Shown here: one piece after another, positions 1 through 6,034 of the stretch | Numbering within the stretch: the first letter of the stretch is position 1 | How the letters are laid out: each line of letters starts with the position of its first letter | Source of the DNA: Candidatus Fermentibacterales bacterium | Lineage (GTDB): Bacteria; Fermentibacterota; Fermentibacteria; Fermentibacterales; JAFGKQ01 | Assembly: GCA_016928495.1 (NCBI GenBank) | Contig: JAFGKQ010000011.1 | Coordinates: 1 to 8,248, forward strand | Length of the DNA stretch: 8,248 bases | Reading direction: 5' to 3' | The notes under the pieces: generated by a model | Databases searched by the model: none | Told to the model about the DNA's origin: nothing | The model's input: only the letters and a program-made list of their open reading frames with translations | Translations under genes and position numbers: made by a program

Positions 1-815
1 AGACCCTGCGCCCTCAGGGAGAGAGCGTCCACCAGATCCGCGATCGCAACGTATTCGTAGGTGTAGGTCGGGCCGTGGTACCCGATGAGGAGCTCGTAGC
101 TGCCGTCCAGAGGGAGCCACCTGCCGTTGAGCCATAGCCGGTCAGGCTCCAGGCGGATGCTGTCCGGACCGCCCAGTGCCAGTATCGCGACCGCCAGAGG
201 GAAGCTCGGAACCGGACCGACCGGTGTCCTCGTCATCAGGTTCATCCTTCGATAGACGCCGTCCGGATCGGGCCGCACGTAGGTATTGCCGAGCAGCGCG
301 GCGCCTTCGGCTATCGAGGGCTGGGGAGAGGTAGAGGTCCAGGCGGAGTCGAGACCGGACAGGTCGCCTCCCACGCGATCCAGGGCGGCCATTCCGGGCA
401 CCTCCCTGCCGGGGCGCTTGTGCAGCGCCATCGCGAAGACAGTGGTTCCGGAGGCTGCCACGGCTCCCAGCTCCTCGTCGAACACGCTCCCGTAGACCGA
501 TGGAAGGTCGAAGAGGATGTCGAAGGCGACTATCTTCGCCCCCATGCCAAAGATGAGGTCGAGACACCCCGTGTAGATCTGCCTGGGCCAGGGCCAGGTC
601 AGGTAGTCGAGCCTGTCCATGGATTCCCCGTCGACGGCTACGATCACTATGTCCCGGCTTGCCCGAGCGGTGTCCGAGAGAAGCCTGAAGCGCAGGTCGA
701 GCGTCTTGCCCTCGATCGTCTCGAAGAACTCGAGCTTCGAGACCGGCAGAAGGAGCAGGACGACCACGAGAGCTATGAGAGCCAGCCGGGTGTTCCTCGC
801 TCCGGGCATCCTCAT
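1..815 (-). CDS. CHASE2-domain membrane sensor protein, N-terminal part (runs off left edge)
   Basis: The open frame starts at ATG 815 and has no stop before the edge, giving 271 full codons. Residues 10-24 form a hydrophobic segment (LALIALVVVLLLLPV) that would anchor the protein. The rest matches CHASE2, an extracytoplasmic sensor domain: KTLDLRFRL (37-45), DIVIVAVDGESMDRL (55-69), WPWPRQIY (74-81), GAKIVAFDILF (92-102), a DPDGVYRRMNL stretch (183-193), PSFPLAVAILAL (203-214) and GYHGPTYTYEY (245-255). In this family CHASE2 is followed by about three membrane helices and a cytoplasmic effector, commonly a nucleotide cyclase, a Ser/Thr kinase or a histidine kinase. That part is outside the window, so the output is unknown. 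The start overlaps the upstream GH18 stop as ATGA and has no clear Shine-Dalgarno, which points to translational coupling. ATG 809 and, upstream, ATG 860 are in the same frame. CHASE2 is confident; ligand and output are not known. Confidence 0.85.
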   Translation of the reverse strand, partial: MRMPGARNTRLALIALVVVLLLLPVSKLEFFETIEGKTLDLRFRLLSDTARASRDIVIVAVDGESMDRLDYLTWPWPRQIYTGCLDLIFGMGAKIVAFDILFDLPSVYGSVFDEELGAVAASGTTVFAMALHKRPGREVPGMAALDRVGGDLSGLDSAWTSTSPQPSIAEGAALLGNTYVRPDPDGVYRRMNLMTRTPVGPVPSFPLAVAILALGGPDSIRLEPDRLWLNGRWLPLDGSYELLIGYHGPTYTYEYVAIADLVDALSLRAQG

Positions 816-2692
816 GGCACGAGGACGATTCTGGACAGGATCGTCTGGCCTCCCCCCCATGCTCTCAGAAGGTAGACCCCGGGTGCCGCTCCCGCCGGTC
901 CGGGCCAGATCAGGCTCCGGCTGGAGCACTCGTCGAAGCTGGCTCTCTCGACAAGGCGTCCCGCGAGGTCGAAGACGCCGAGCTCCACTTCGGTCCCCTC
1001 GTGCGGCAGGATCGTGAAGAGGAAGGAGCGGGCCGGCGAGGGGGAGACCTCGATGTAGAAGCGAGAGCACGGCTCCAGATCCGACGCAGAGCCATCGCCG
1101 ACGCCTGTCAGCCAGGAGAGCCTCACGGCGTCGAACGTGATGCGTTCCCCTGAGACTCCCGTGGCGTCGCCCAGCTCCACCTCCAGCTCGCCCTGCACTC
1201 TGTATGGACCGCCGAGGCTGACCCACTGGCCCTGCCACGCACTCTGGTCGACCGGCACGGTGTCGCAGCCCCCGGCGTGGTGGACCCTGTAGAATGCCGA
1301 GCCTGCCGTTGCGCCGTCGTTTACCATCGCTTCGAGCCAGCAGGCTCCCGTGCTGTCCTCGAGGGTGAAGCGCCAGCTTGCCCAGTTGACGTCCGGCCCC
1401 GACGCCACGGAGAAGGTGTAGAAGTGGCTCAGCATGTCCCCGGTGCCCGTGTAGTGCCAGTAGGCCTCGGGTCCGCGCAGAGTGAAGGTGCTCTCCAGGT
1501 TGTCGGTCCTGTCGTCCGGAAGAGCGGGCTCCCCGAAGGTGTCCTCGATGGCCTGCCAGAGCTCCGGCCTGTCCCCGTCGTAGCCGAGGGCCCAGATGCC
1601 GATGCCCTGCATTCCGCTTCTCCGAAGCATGTCGTATTTCAGCACCAGGGAGCTGTCGGAGTCGAACCATCCCTGGTTCCAGCCCGCCGAGTAGAAGGCA
1701 TACCAGGGTGTCATGGACTCCTGGTCCCAGAGCTCCCCGTAGGTTTCCGCACGCTCCGCCAGCACCTCGTAGGTGAGGGTCTGGCACGAGCCGGTCACCG
1801 CAGAGTGAGGATCTCCCGACTCTGTCTGCCACTGGTGCCCGTAGTACGGAAGGCCCACGACGAGCTTCTCGTGGACCTCCGGCGCGTAGATTATGTAGTC
1901 CCCGAGTGTCCACATCATGTTTGTCGGAGACGATGGACTCGACCCCCAGCCCGTGAGCGGGCAGTTGGGCCCCGCGACGGTGGACCAGGATCCGCTGAAC
2001 GCGTAGCACATCATCATGAGGGCATCCACCGACCCTGCGAGAACGTCGTAGTCGAAGGCCCCGGACCAGTCCACCGCAGGCGTGCAGATGGAGAGATGGG
2101 ACCCCGGAGCTGCGAGATCGAGCTCTTCCCTGAGCTCCTGCATGAAGGCAGTGAGGTTGTCCCTGTCCGAGGAGGAGACGTTCTCGAAATCTATGCATGC
2201 GCCGTCCACGTCGTCGTTATCGACAACGAGTGCGACGATCGTCGAGATCGCGGTCTCCCTGTAGGTTGTGAGGATGGAGTGGATGGAGGAGCTGCTGAAG
2301 CAGCAGACCGTCACCACTCCTATTCCCTCCGAGGAATGGATGCCCAGCAGCTCTTCCTCGAACACCTCCGGAAAGCCGTGCCAGCTCGTTATCTGGCCCT
2401 GGGCTCCCATGTCGACGCAGAAGCAGGCCAGGATCGACAGCAGGTCGTACTGGAGCCAGGCGCTCCCCGTCCAGTAGGGCAGGAACCCGAGCACGGTCGC
2501 ATGAAGCTCCCTTCCGTAATCGGATCCGCCGCAGTCGACCACCGGGCCCTCACCCACGTGGAGAATGCTCTCGATCTCGTGCTGGCCCCGAAGCCCGGCG
2601 GGAATCAGGGCCACGCGGGCCTCCGATGGCCCGGGACCGGCAAGAAGTGCCTGCACGAGAACGCACAGAGCGAACAGGGCTCCGAGCCTCAC
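812..2692 (-). CDS. Secreted GH18-family (YaaH/chitinase-like) protein with golvesin-like domain and C-terminal sorting module
   Basis: This is an exported 626-residue protein. Residues 1-25 form a signal peptide (MRLGALFALCVLVQALLAG, likely cut after SEA). Residues about 66-385 are a GH18 barrel: VLGFLPYW (67-74), catalytic-strand motif DGACIDFE (163-170) with D168 and proton-donor E170, MMMCYAF (226-232), VGLPYYGHQW (279-288) and GIGIWALGYD (363-372). The IDFENV form resembles the YaaH/spore-cortex-lytic branch rather than classical chitinases; the usual third-to-last Asp (DxDxE) is Cys166. Residues about 400-528 resemble the golvesin C-terminal/xanthan-lyase accessory domain (AFYRVHHAGG, VDQSAWQGQW, FDAVRL). 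Residues about 546-626 resemble a FlgD-like/type IX sorting module (SPSPARS, VFDLAGRLV, APGVYLLRA). Substrate is unknown; a beta-1,4-linked amino-sugar polymer would be usual for the family. The mature chain has 14 Cys, many for an exported protein. The start is GTG 2692, set by a good Shine-Dalgarno. The stop overlaps the CHASE2 start. Confidence 0.9.
   Translation of the reverse strand: MRLGALFALCVLVQALLAGPGPSEARVALIPAGLRGQHEIESILHVGEGPVVDCGGSDYGRELHATVLGFLPYWTGSAWLQYDLLSILACFCVDMGAQGQITSWHGFPEVFEEELLGIHSSEGIGVVTVCCFSSSSIHSILTTYRETAISTIVALVVDNDDVDGACIDFENVSSSDRDNLTAFMQELREELDLAAPGSHLSICTPAVDWSGAFDYDVLAGSVDALMMMCYAFSGSWSTVAGPNCPLTGWGSSPSSPTNMMWTLGDYIIYAPEVHEKLVVGLPYYGHQWQTESGDPHSAVTGSCQTLTYEVLAERAETYGELWDQESMTPWYAFYSAGWNQGWFDSDSSLVLKYDMLRRSGMQGIGIWALGYDGDRPELWQAIEDTFGEPALPDDRTDNLESTFTLRGPEAYWHYTGTGDMLSHFYTFSVASGPDVNWASWRFTLEDSTGACWLEAMVNDGATAGSAFYRVHHAGGCDTVPVDQSAWQGQWVSLGGPYRVQGELEVELGDATGVSGERITFDAVRLSWLTGVGDGSASDLEPCSRFYIEVSPSPARSFLFTILPHEGTEVELGVFDLAGRLVERASFDECSSRSLIWPGPAGAAPGVYLLRAWGGGQTILSRIVLVP
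851..857 (-). other. Possible -1 slippery heptamer at the end of the GH18 gene
   Basis: On the minus strand a run of seven G (858-852) followed by A gives G_GGG_GGA in the GH18 reading frame (Trp612-Gly-Gly). This has the X_XXY_YYZ form of a -1 slip site. A -1 shift here enters exactly the CHASE2 frame, which is open from above this point through ATG 815. No well-placed stimulatory hairpin or internal Shine-Dalgarno was found, and G runs are common in GC-rich DNA, so this is a weak candidate. Confidence 0.2.
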
Positions 2693-2697
2693 GAGTC

Positions 2698-2702
2698 CCT
2701 CC
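2698..2702 (-). promoter_or_regulatory. Ribosome binding site for the GH18 gene
   Basis: Read on the minus strand, GGAGG lies five bases upstream of GTG 2692, inside the run GGGGAGGGACTC. It selects the GTG start and places the hydrophobic signal peptide immediately at the N-terminus. Confidence 0.75.
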
Positions 2703-2726
2703 CCGGCTGGAGGTAACCGCCGACTG

Positions 2727-2756
2727 GCGGGGCGCAGCCCTGCGGCCGCGCCCCGC
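2727..2756 (-). terminator. Strong GC hairpin between the small secreted gene and the GH18 gene
   Basis: The arms 2727-2735 (GCGGGGCGC) and 2748-2756 (GCGCCCCGC) are a perfect 9-bp inverted repeat. In minus-strand RNA the stem extends by three more pairs (one G-U), leaving a six-base loop. It lies 15 bases past the stop of the small gene and about 35 bases before GTG 2692. There is no U tract after it, so it may be a weak or Rho-assisted terminator, an RNA-stability element, or a means of lowering GH18 expression relative to the genes upstream. Confidence 0.4.
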
Positions 2757-2771
2757 TCCAGGGCTTCCGCG

Positions 2772-3074
2772 CTAGTCTATCACATAGGTGAAGCCCCCGT
2801 CTAGCTCGTCGCCTATCCAGAGGAGCTGATCCTGGTCGTACGGGTCGCTCTCCGACAGGTAGACCGTGATATCGTAGTAGCCCTCGCGGACCTCTATCGA
2901 CTCGGTCTGGAACGCGGGGACGCTTGCGGGATCCACCTGGTAGCCTCCGTTCACCGGGGTGAGGATGACGGTCGCATCCTCGTCGAGGGTGTTGATGAGA
3001 GTAGCTGTCGCCGAGCTAGACACGCCGGTCAGAGCGATCAGCAGAAGAGTGCAGACGGCCTTGGCCGTGTTCAT
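2772..3074 (-). CDS. Small exported acidic protein, function unknown
   Basis: I do not recognise a family for this 100-residue protein. Residues 1-24 are a typical Sec signal peptide (MNTAKAVCTLLLIALTG, then SSSATA), with likely cleavage after ATA24 and no lipobox at that site. The mature 76 residues hold about 16 Asp/Glu against a single basic residue (Arg63), so the protein is strongly acidic. It looks beta-rich (ATVILTPV, SIEVREGYYDITVYL), as in small immunoglobulin- or prealbumin-like envelope modules, and the C-terminal half is Asp/Glu-rich (SESDPYDQDQ, GDELDGG), which could bind cations. ATG 3074 is preceded by a moderate GGGTAGG about seven bases upstream. It sits between the TPR gene (87-base gap) and the GH18 gene (79-base gap), each gap holding a hairpin. 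Coding is supported by the signal peptide and position, but a homologue search would decide. Confidence 0.7.
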   Translation of the reverse strand: MNTAKAVCTLLLIALTGVSSSATATLINTLDEDATVILTPVNGGYQVDPASVPAFQTESIEVREGYYDITVYLSESDPYDQDQLLWIGDELDGGFTYVID

Positions 3075-3137
3075 GGGGTTGCCTACCCGTCAAGCGATCC
3101 GGGAAAAACCCTGGTCCCGGCACCAGCTCGAGGATCG

Positions 3138-3156
3138 TGAGGGCTCTCTGCCCTCA
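3138..3156 (-). terminator. Hairpin just after the TPR gene stop
   Basis: TGAGGGC (3138-3144) and GCCCTCA (3150-3156) form a perfect 7-bp stem with a five-base loop, beginning six bases beyond the TPR stop codon (minus-strand direction). There is no U run directly after it; a TTTTT occurs about 30 bases later (3107-3103) inside a second, weaker CCGGG/CCCGG hairpin. The position fits a transcript end or a processing/stability stem. Confidence 0.4.
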
Positions 3157-3161
3157 GGGCA

Positions 3162-4622
3162 TCAGCGGCTCAGCTCGTCCAGGCAGCGCCCGAGCTCCCA
3201 TTCCGGAAAGCTCTCGTAGAGAGTCCGGTAGAGCCCTTCGGCGGCGGCTCGGTTGCCCTCCCTTCCGGTGAGTCGGTACAGCTCCATGTTGGCTGCCGCT
3301 CTCTGCCTGTCGTCCCGAGCCTCGAGAAGCAGCTCCTCGAGATCCGAAGCAGCGCTCTCCGGGTCGGTTGTACTCATCGTGACGGCGTTCTGCATCCTGC
3401 AGAAGAAGGTCCTCGGCCAGTCTCCGGAGCGCCGGGCCGCCTCCAGCGCTCTCCTGGCGGTGGCAGGAGCCTCGGGGTCCCGGCCGGCATGCCGGATGTC
3501 GGCGAGGTCGTACAGGCATCCGCAGAGCTCGTACTGGAGATCCAGGTCCTCGAACAGGCCGGCTGCCCGTTCGAGCCTGGCCATGGCCTCTTCGAGCCTT
3601 CCGGCGAGCTTCAGAGAGTGTCCCAGGCCCGAGAGCCCACCGGCCAGTATCCTCTGGTCCCCCGTCTTCTCCGCTGTTCTCACGAGCTTCTCGGTGCAGT
3701 TGATGGCCTGGCTCAACTCACCCCTGATGGAGTGGATGGTAGCCATGTTGCCGAGCGCCAGGCTCATCTGGCCATGGTTGTCCGTCTCCCAGGCCGTTCT
3801 GAACTGCTCCCTGAAGCTGGACATCGCTTCGTCGTACATGCCCCGGCGTCTGTAGATCATCCCCATTCTCCCCAGGGCGGTCATTACGCTCTGGAGGTGT
3901 CCGATCTCCTCCGCCAGATCCAGTTGGGAATGGAAGCGCAGCATCGCGTCGTCGAGCCTGGAGATGCTCGCGAGACACTGGCCGAGATTGCCCAGCGCCA
4001 CGCACTCGCTCAGCCTGTTGCGGCTCTCCCGCGCCAGCGCCAGGCTCTCCTCGTAGAGGCCGCAGGCTGTCAGGGAGTCCCCTCTGGTCTCGAAGACACC
4101 TGCCAGGTTGTTCAGGCACACGCACATCAGCCGGCGGTTCTGCATGCTCGCCGCTGTGGAGAGCTGCTGGCGGTAGAGCTCGATCGCCGGGTCGTACTGT
4201 CCCATCCGGCGGTGGACGTTCGCCAGGTGGCCGAGCTCCGCGCACTCGGCTCCCACGCTGCCTCTGGCCCGTGCGAGCTCCAGGGCCCTGCGGAAGATGA
4301 CCAGCGCCCGGCGATAATCGCCCATCTCGAAGCAGGCTCTGCCGGAGCCTCTGAGAGAAGCGGCCAGGAGATCCATGTCCTCCGCTTCGCCCGCTATCCT
4401 CTCGACCGCCTCGAAAAGCCAGAGAGCCTCCAGATGCCTGCCAATGTCCAGGAGCACGAAGGCATGGCTGGCCTGGGTCCTTGCGATAGCCATCACGTCC
4501 CCGGACGCCTCGGCAAGGGCCAGCGTCCTCTCGCCGAGGCTCAGAGCCTCATGAAGGCGACCGGAGGTACGGAGCGAGGTCATTTCCTCGCCAACCCTCC
4601 GGATCTGCTCGAGTAGGTCCAT
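3162..4622 (-). CDS. Tetratricopeptide-repeat protein (ten 40-residue repeats)
   Basis: This 486-residue protein has no signal peptide or membrane segment, so it is probably cytoplasmic. It is almost wholly TPR in the 40-residue (TPR_12, kinesin-light-chain/LGN-like) form. The turn signature GxxxEA recurs in exact 40-residue register at 21 (GRLHEA), 61 (GRHLEA), 101 (GDYRRA), 141 (GQYDPA), 181 (GDSLTA), 221 (SRLDDA), 261 (GMYDEA), 301 (GELSQA), 341 (GRLEEA) and, degraded, 381. Residues about 400-486 carry further helical, TPR-like sequence out of register. Such arrays bind peptides or partner proteins, and similar arrays form the C-terminal part of some bacterial cyclases and regulators; no catalytic domain is visible here. 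The start is fixed: an in-frame TAG lies six codons upstream of ATG 4622, and AGGAAG/GGGAG precede it. It is divergent from the kinase pair and first in the leftward block, which suits a scaffold or regulator role, but this is inference. Confidence 0.88.
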   Translation of the reverse strand: MDLLEQIRRVGEEMTSLRTSGRLHEALSLGERTLALAEASGDVMAIARTQASHAFVLLDIGRHLEALWLFEAVERIAGEAEDMDLLAASLRGSGRACFEMGDYRRALVIFRRALELARARGSVGAECAELGHLANVHRRMGQYDPAIELYRQQLSTAASMQNRRLMCVCLNNLAGVFETRGDSLTACGLYEESLALARESRNRLSECVALGNLGQCLASISRLDDAMLRFHSQLDLAEEIGHLQSVMTALGRMGMIYRRRGMYDEAMSSFREQFRTAWETDNHGQMSLALGNMATIHSIRGELSQAINCTEKLVRTAEKTGDQRILAGGLSGLGHSLKLAGRLEEAMARLERAAGLFEDLDLQYELCGCLYDLADIRHAGRDPEAPATARRALEAARRSGDWPRTFFCRMQNAVTMSTTDPESAASDLEELLLEARDDRQRAAANMELYRLTGREGNRAAAEGLYRTLYESFPEWELGRCLDELSR

Positions 4623-4752
4623 GCTCCCGCTTCCTGGCTAGCCTGGTCAGGGCTGCTCTCTCGAGTGAGGAGGCCCGCCCGCCGCCGGCCAGCGCTACCG
4701 GGCAGGCAACCAGCTCCGCGGCTCGAGTGCGGCGAGCCCCATGTCCGGCTGA

Positions 4753-4767
4753 TCGAGCAGGGCTCGA
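4753..4767. promoter_or_regulatory. Operator-like inverted repeat in the divergent intergenic region
   Basis: TCGAGC and GCTCGA flank a three-base spacer, giving a perfect 15-base dyad just upstream of a possible -35 (TTGTCG, 4773-4778) for the rightward kinase genes. The wider intergenic region (4623-4853) also has the direct repeat CTCGAGTG at 4660-4667 and 4722-4729. A repressor or activator site is possible. No particular regulator is recognised, and short GC dyads arise by chance in such DNA. Confidence 0.25.
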
Positions 4768-4797
4768 CGGGCTTGTCGTCACTCATGCCACGATGGA

Positions 4798-4805
4798 TAT
4801 TAATA
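4798..4805. promoter_or_regulatory. AT-rich palindrome, possible shared -10 for divergent promoters
   Basis: TATTAATA is an 8-base perfect palindrome and the only AT-rich island in the 230-base region between the divergent TPR and kinase genes. It reads as a -10-like hexamer (TATTAA) on both strands. On the plus strand TTGTCG (4773-4778) lies upstream at a long 19-base spacing; on the minus strand the best upstream match is poor. It is about 48 bases before GTG 4854 and about 175 bases before ATG 4622. This is a plausible promoter region; the exact start sites cannot be called. Confidence 0.35.
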
Positions 4806-4842
4806 CGAACACTGTGAACACCGGAAGGCTCTTGTCGACCCT

Positions 4843-4847
4843 GGAGG
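4843..4847 (+). promoter_or_regulatory. Ribosome binding site that selects GTG 4854
   Basis: GGAGG sits six bases upstream of GTG 4854. The longer reading from TTG 4848 would place the same GGAGG directly against the start codon, which is unsuitable, and an in-frame TGA at 4815 rules out a start further upstream. Confidence 0.7.
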
Positions 4848-4853
4848 TTGCCG

Positions 4854-6002
4854 GTGCCCGGTAGTGCCAATGACACGGCCAGGAGCGAGTGCCTTGCGAT
4901 CCTGGCCGGCAGGATCGCCCACGAGCTGGAATCGGTCCTCAACTCGGTTCTCAGCAGTCTGTCTCTCGCCGCCGTCCTCGTCCCCGGCAACGTCCCCTGT
5001 GCCGAGGGGCTTCTCAGGGAGGCCGAGAAGGGTGCGCTGAGAGCCCGCAACCTTACATCCCAGCTCTCTGCCTTCTCGGACACGGGCGAGCCCCGGCTGA
5101 GGCTGTCCTATCTCCGCAAGCTCATAGAGGACTCCAGTCGGTTTTCGCTCATCGGCACGGAGGCCTCCTGTGACTTCAGGCTGCCCCTGGATCTCTGGCC
5201 GGCGAAGGTCGACGCGAAGCAGTTCGCTCTCCTGATAACCAGCCTGCTGATGCACGCCCTCTCCGCCAACGACGACAGGGGCGAGGTCGTCGTCGGGGCC
5301 GAGAACCTCACTCTCGCCGACGGGAACAGCGTAGGGCTCGAGCCCGGCAACTACGTCCGCATCGTTGTCCGCGACAGCGGGGGCGGACTGCCCGAGAAGC
5401 GCCTCGAGGAGGCCTTCGATCCGCTTAGCAGCTCCGGGCATTTCGGCGTTGCGCTGGCCGCCTGCAACATGATCGTCGGCAGACACGGGGGCATGATGGT
5501 GGCCAGGTCGCTACCCGGGCTCGGTTCGGCCTTCAGCGTGTATATCCCGGCCATCCCTGACGGAGTCCCGTCGGGTCAGGAGGCGTACGCTCCGCTGTCG
5601 TCCGGCCGCGTGCTGGTGATGGATGACGACCAGTGGGTGCTGCAGGTGGCCAGGGAGATGCTCTCGCATCTCGGCTACTCCGTCGTCACGACCTGTGATG
5701 GCAGGGAGGCGATAGGGGAGTACTCCCGTCTCTCGGGCTCCGGAGGGCGGTTCGATGCCGTACTGATGGATCTCTGCGTACCCGGAGGGATGGGTGGGAT
5801 AGAGGCTCTGGCCGGCATCCTGGAGGTGGATCCCGAAGCCAGGGTGATCGTCTCGAGCGGGCACTTCAGCCTGCCGGTCATGTGGGACTTCAGGTCCAGA
5901 GGCTTCGCCGCAGCCCTCGCGAAGCCGTACAGCCTCTCGATGCTCGCAGGAGCGCTGTCCGAAGCCACGGGAGCGGGGAGGGAAGAGAGCCCAGTCTCTT
6001 GA
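4854..6002 (+). CDS. Histidine-kinase-like/receiver protein with degenerate ATP-binding domain (probable pseudokinase)
   Basis: This 382-residue protein (start GTG 4854) is cytoplasmic, with no membrane segment. Residues about 11-75 are a HisKA-like dimerisation helix pair with acceptor His23 (IAHELESVL); about 115-232 are HATPase-like; about 251-370 are a receiver domain. It aligns almost without gaps to the core of the kinase downstream (LLREAEK-ALRARNLT-QL, LPxDLWPA, IVGRHGG, FSVYIPAIPDG). The essential N-box Asn is replaced: SLLMHALSA (His134) against NLVINAVQA. The first glycine box DSGGGLP (174-180) is intact. The region from FDP to the second glycine box is two residues shorter and reads HFGVALA against GSGLGLA. 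ATP binding is therefore doubtful, while the receiver is complete: acidic D257-D259, phospho-acceptor D306 (VLMDL), S334/S335 and K357 (AKPY). It has no sensor domain. Possible roles are phosphorelay intermediate, phosphatase, or heterodimer partner of the neighbouring kinase. It leads the rightward operon, 98 bases before the next gene. Confidence 0.88.
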   Translation: MPGSANDTARSECLAILAGRIAHELESVLNSVLSSLSLAAVLVPGNVPCAEGLLREAEKGALRARNLTSQLSAFSDTGEPRLRLSYLRKLIEDSSRFSLIGTEASCDFRLPLDLWPAKVDAKQFALLITSLLMHALSANDDRGEVVVGAENLTLADGNSVGLEPGNYVRIVVRDSGGGLPEKRLEEAFDPLSSSGHFGVALAACNMIVGRHGGMMVARSLPGLGSAFSVYIPAIPDGVPSGQEAYAPLSSGRVLVMDDDQWVLQVAREMLSHLGYSVVTTCDGREAIGEYSRLSGSGGRFDAVLMDLCVPGGMGGIEALAGILEVDPEARVIVSSGHFSLPVMWDFRSRGFAAALAKPYSLSMLAGALSEATGAGREESPVS

Positions 6003-6034
6003 TCGTTGCCGAGTGGACCGTTATGCAATCCCCG

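Noticed and set aside
142-567. Minus-strand frame of 141 codons inside the left-edge gene
   Set aside because: It is in a different frame from the CHASE2 reading, is Arg-rich and has no domain; the CHASE2 frame is open across the whole stretch with family motifs.
1277-2716. Long plus-strand open frame (479 codons) opposite the GH18 gene
   Set aside because: It is antisense to a gene with clear domains and signal peptide. The translation shows no recognisable domain and has the Arg/Pro/Val/His-rich look of an opposite-strand GC-rich frame.
3086-3092. TTGACG on the minus strand as a -35 for the small secreted gene
   Set aside because: It is about 12 bases from the ATG, leaving no room for a -10 and start site, and no -10-like sequence follows.
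3489-4616. Plus-strand open frame (375 codons) opposite the TPR gene
   Set aside because: It mirrors the TPR coding pattern on the other strand and has no domain of its own; the minus-strand 40-residue repeats show which strand is coding.
4580-4786. Possible small minus-strand gene beginning MSDDKPVEP in the intergenic region
   Set aside because: Poor ribosome site, low-complexity Gly/Ser/Arg-rich product and out-of-frame overlap with the TPR start; most simply chance coding in the leader.
4848-4850. TTG as the start of the pseudokinase
   Set aside because: The GGAGG would abut the TTG directly; GTG 4854 has the correct six-base spacing and loses only two residues.
4800-5486. Minus-strand open frame opposite the pseudokinase start
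   Set aside because: Antisense to kinase motifs and no recognisable domain. A similar shadow occurs opposite the matching part of the second kinase (6959-7696), as expected from shared composition.
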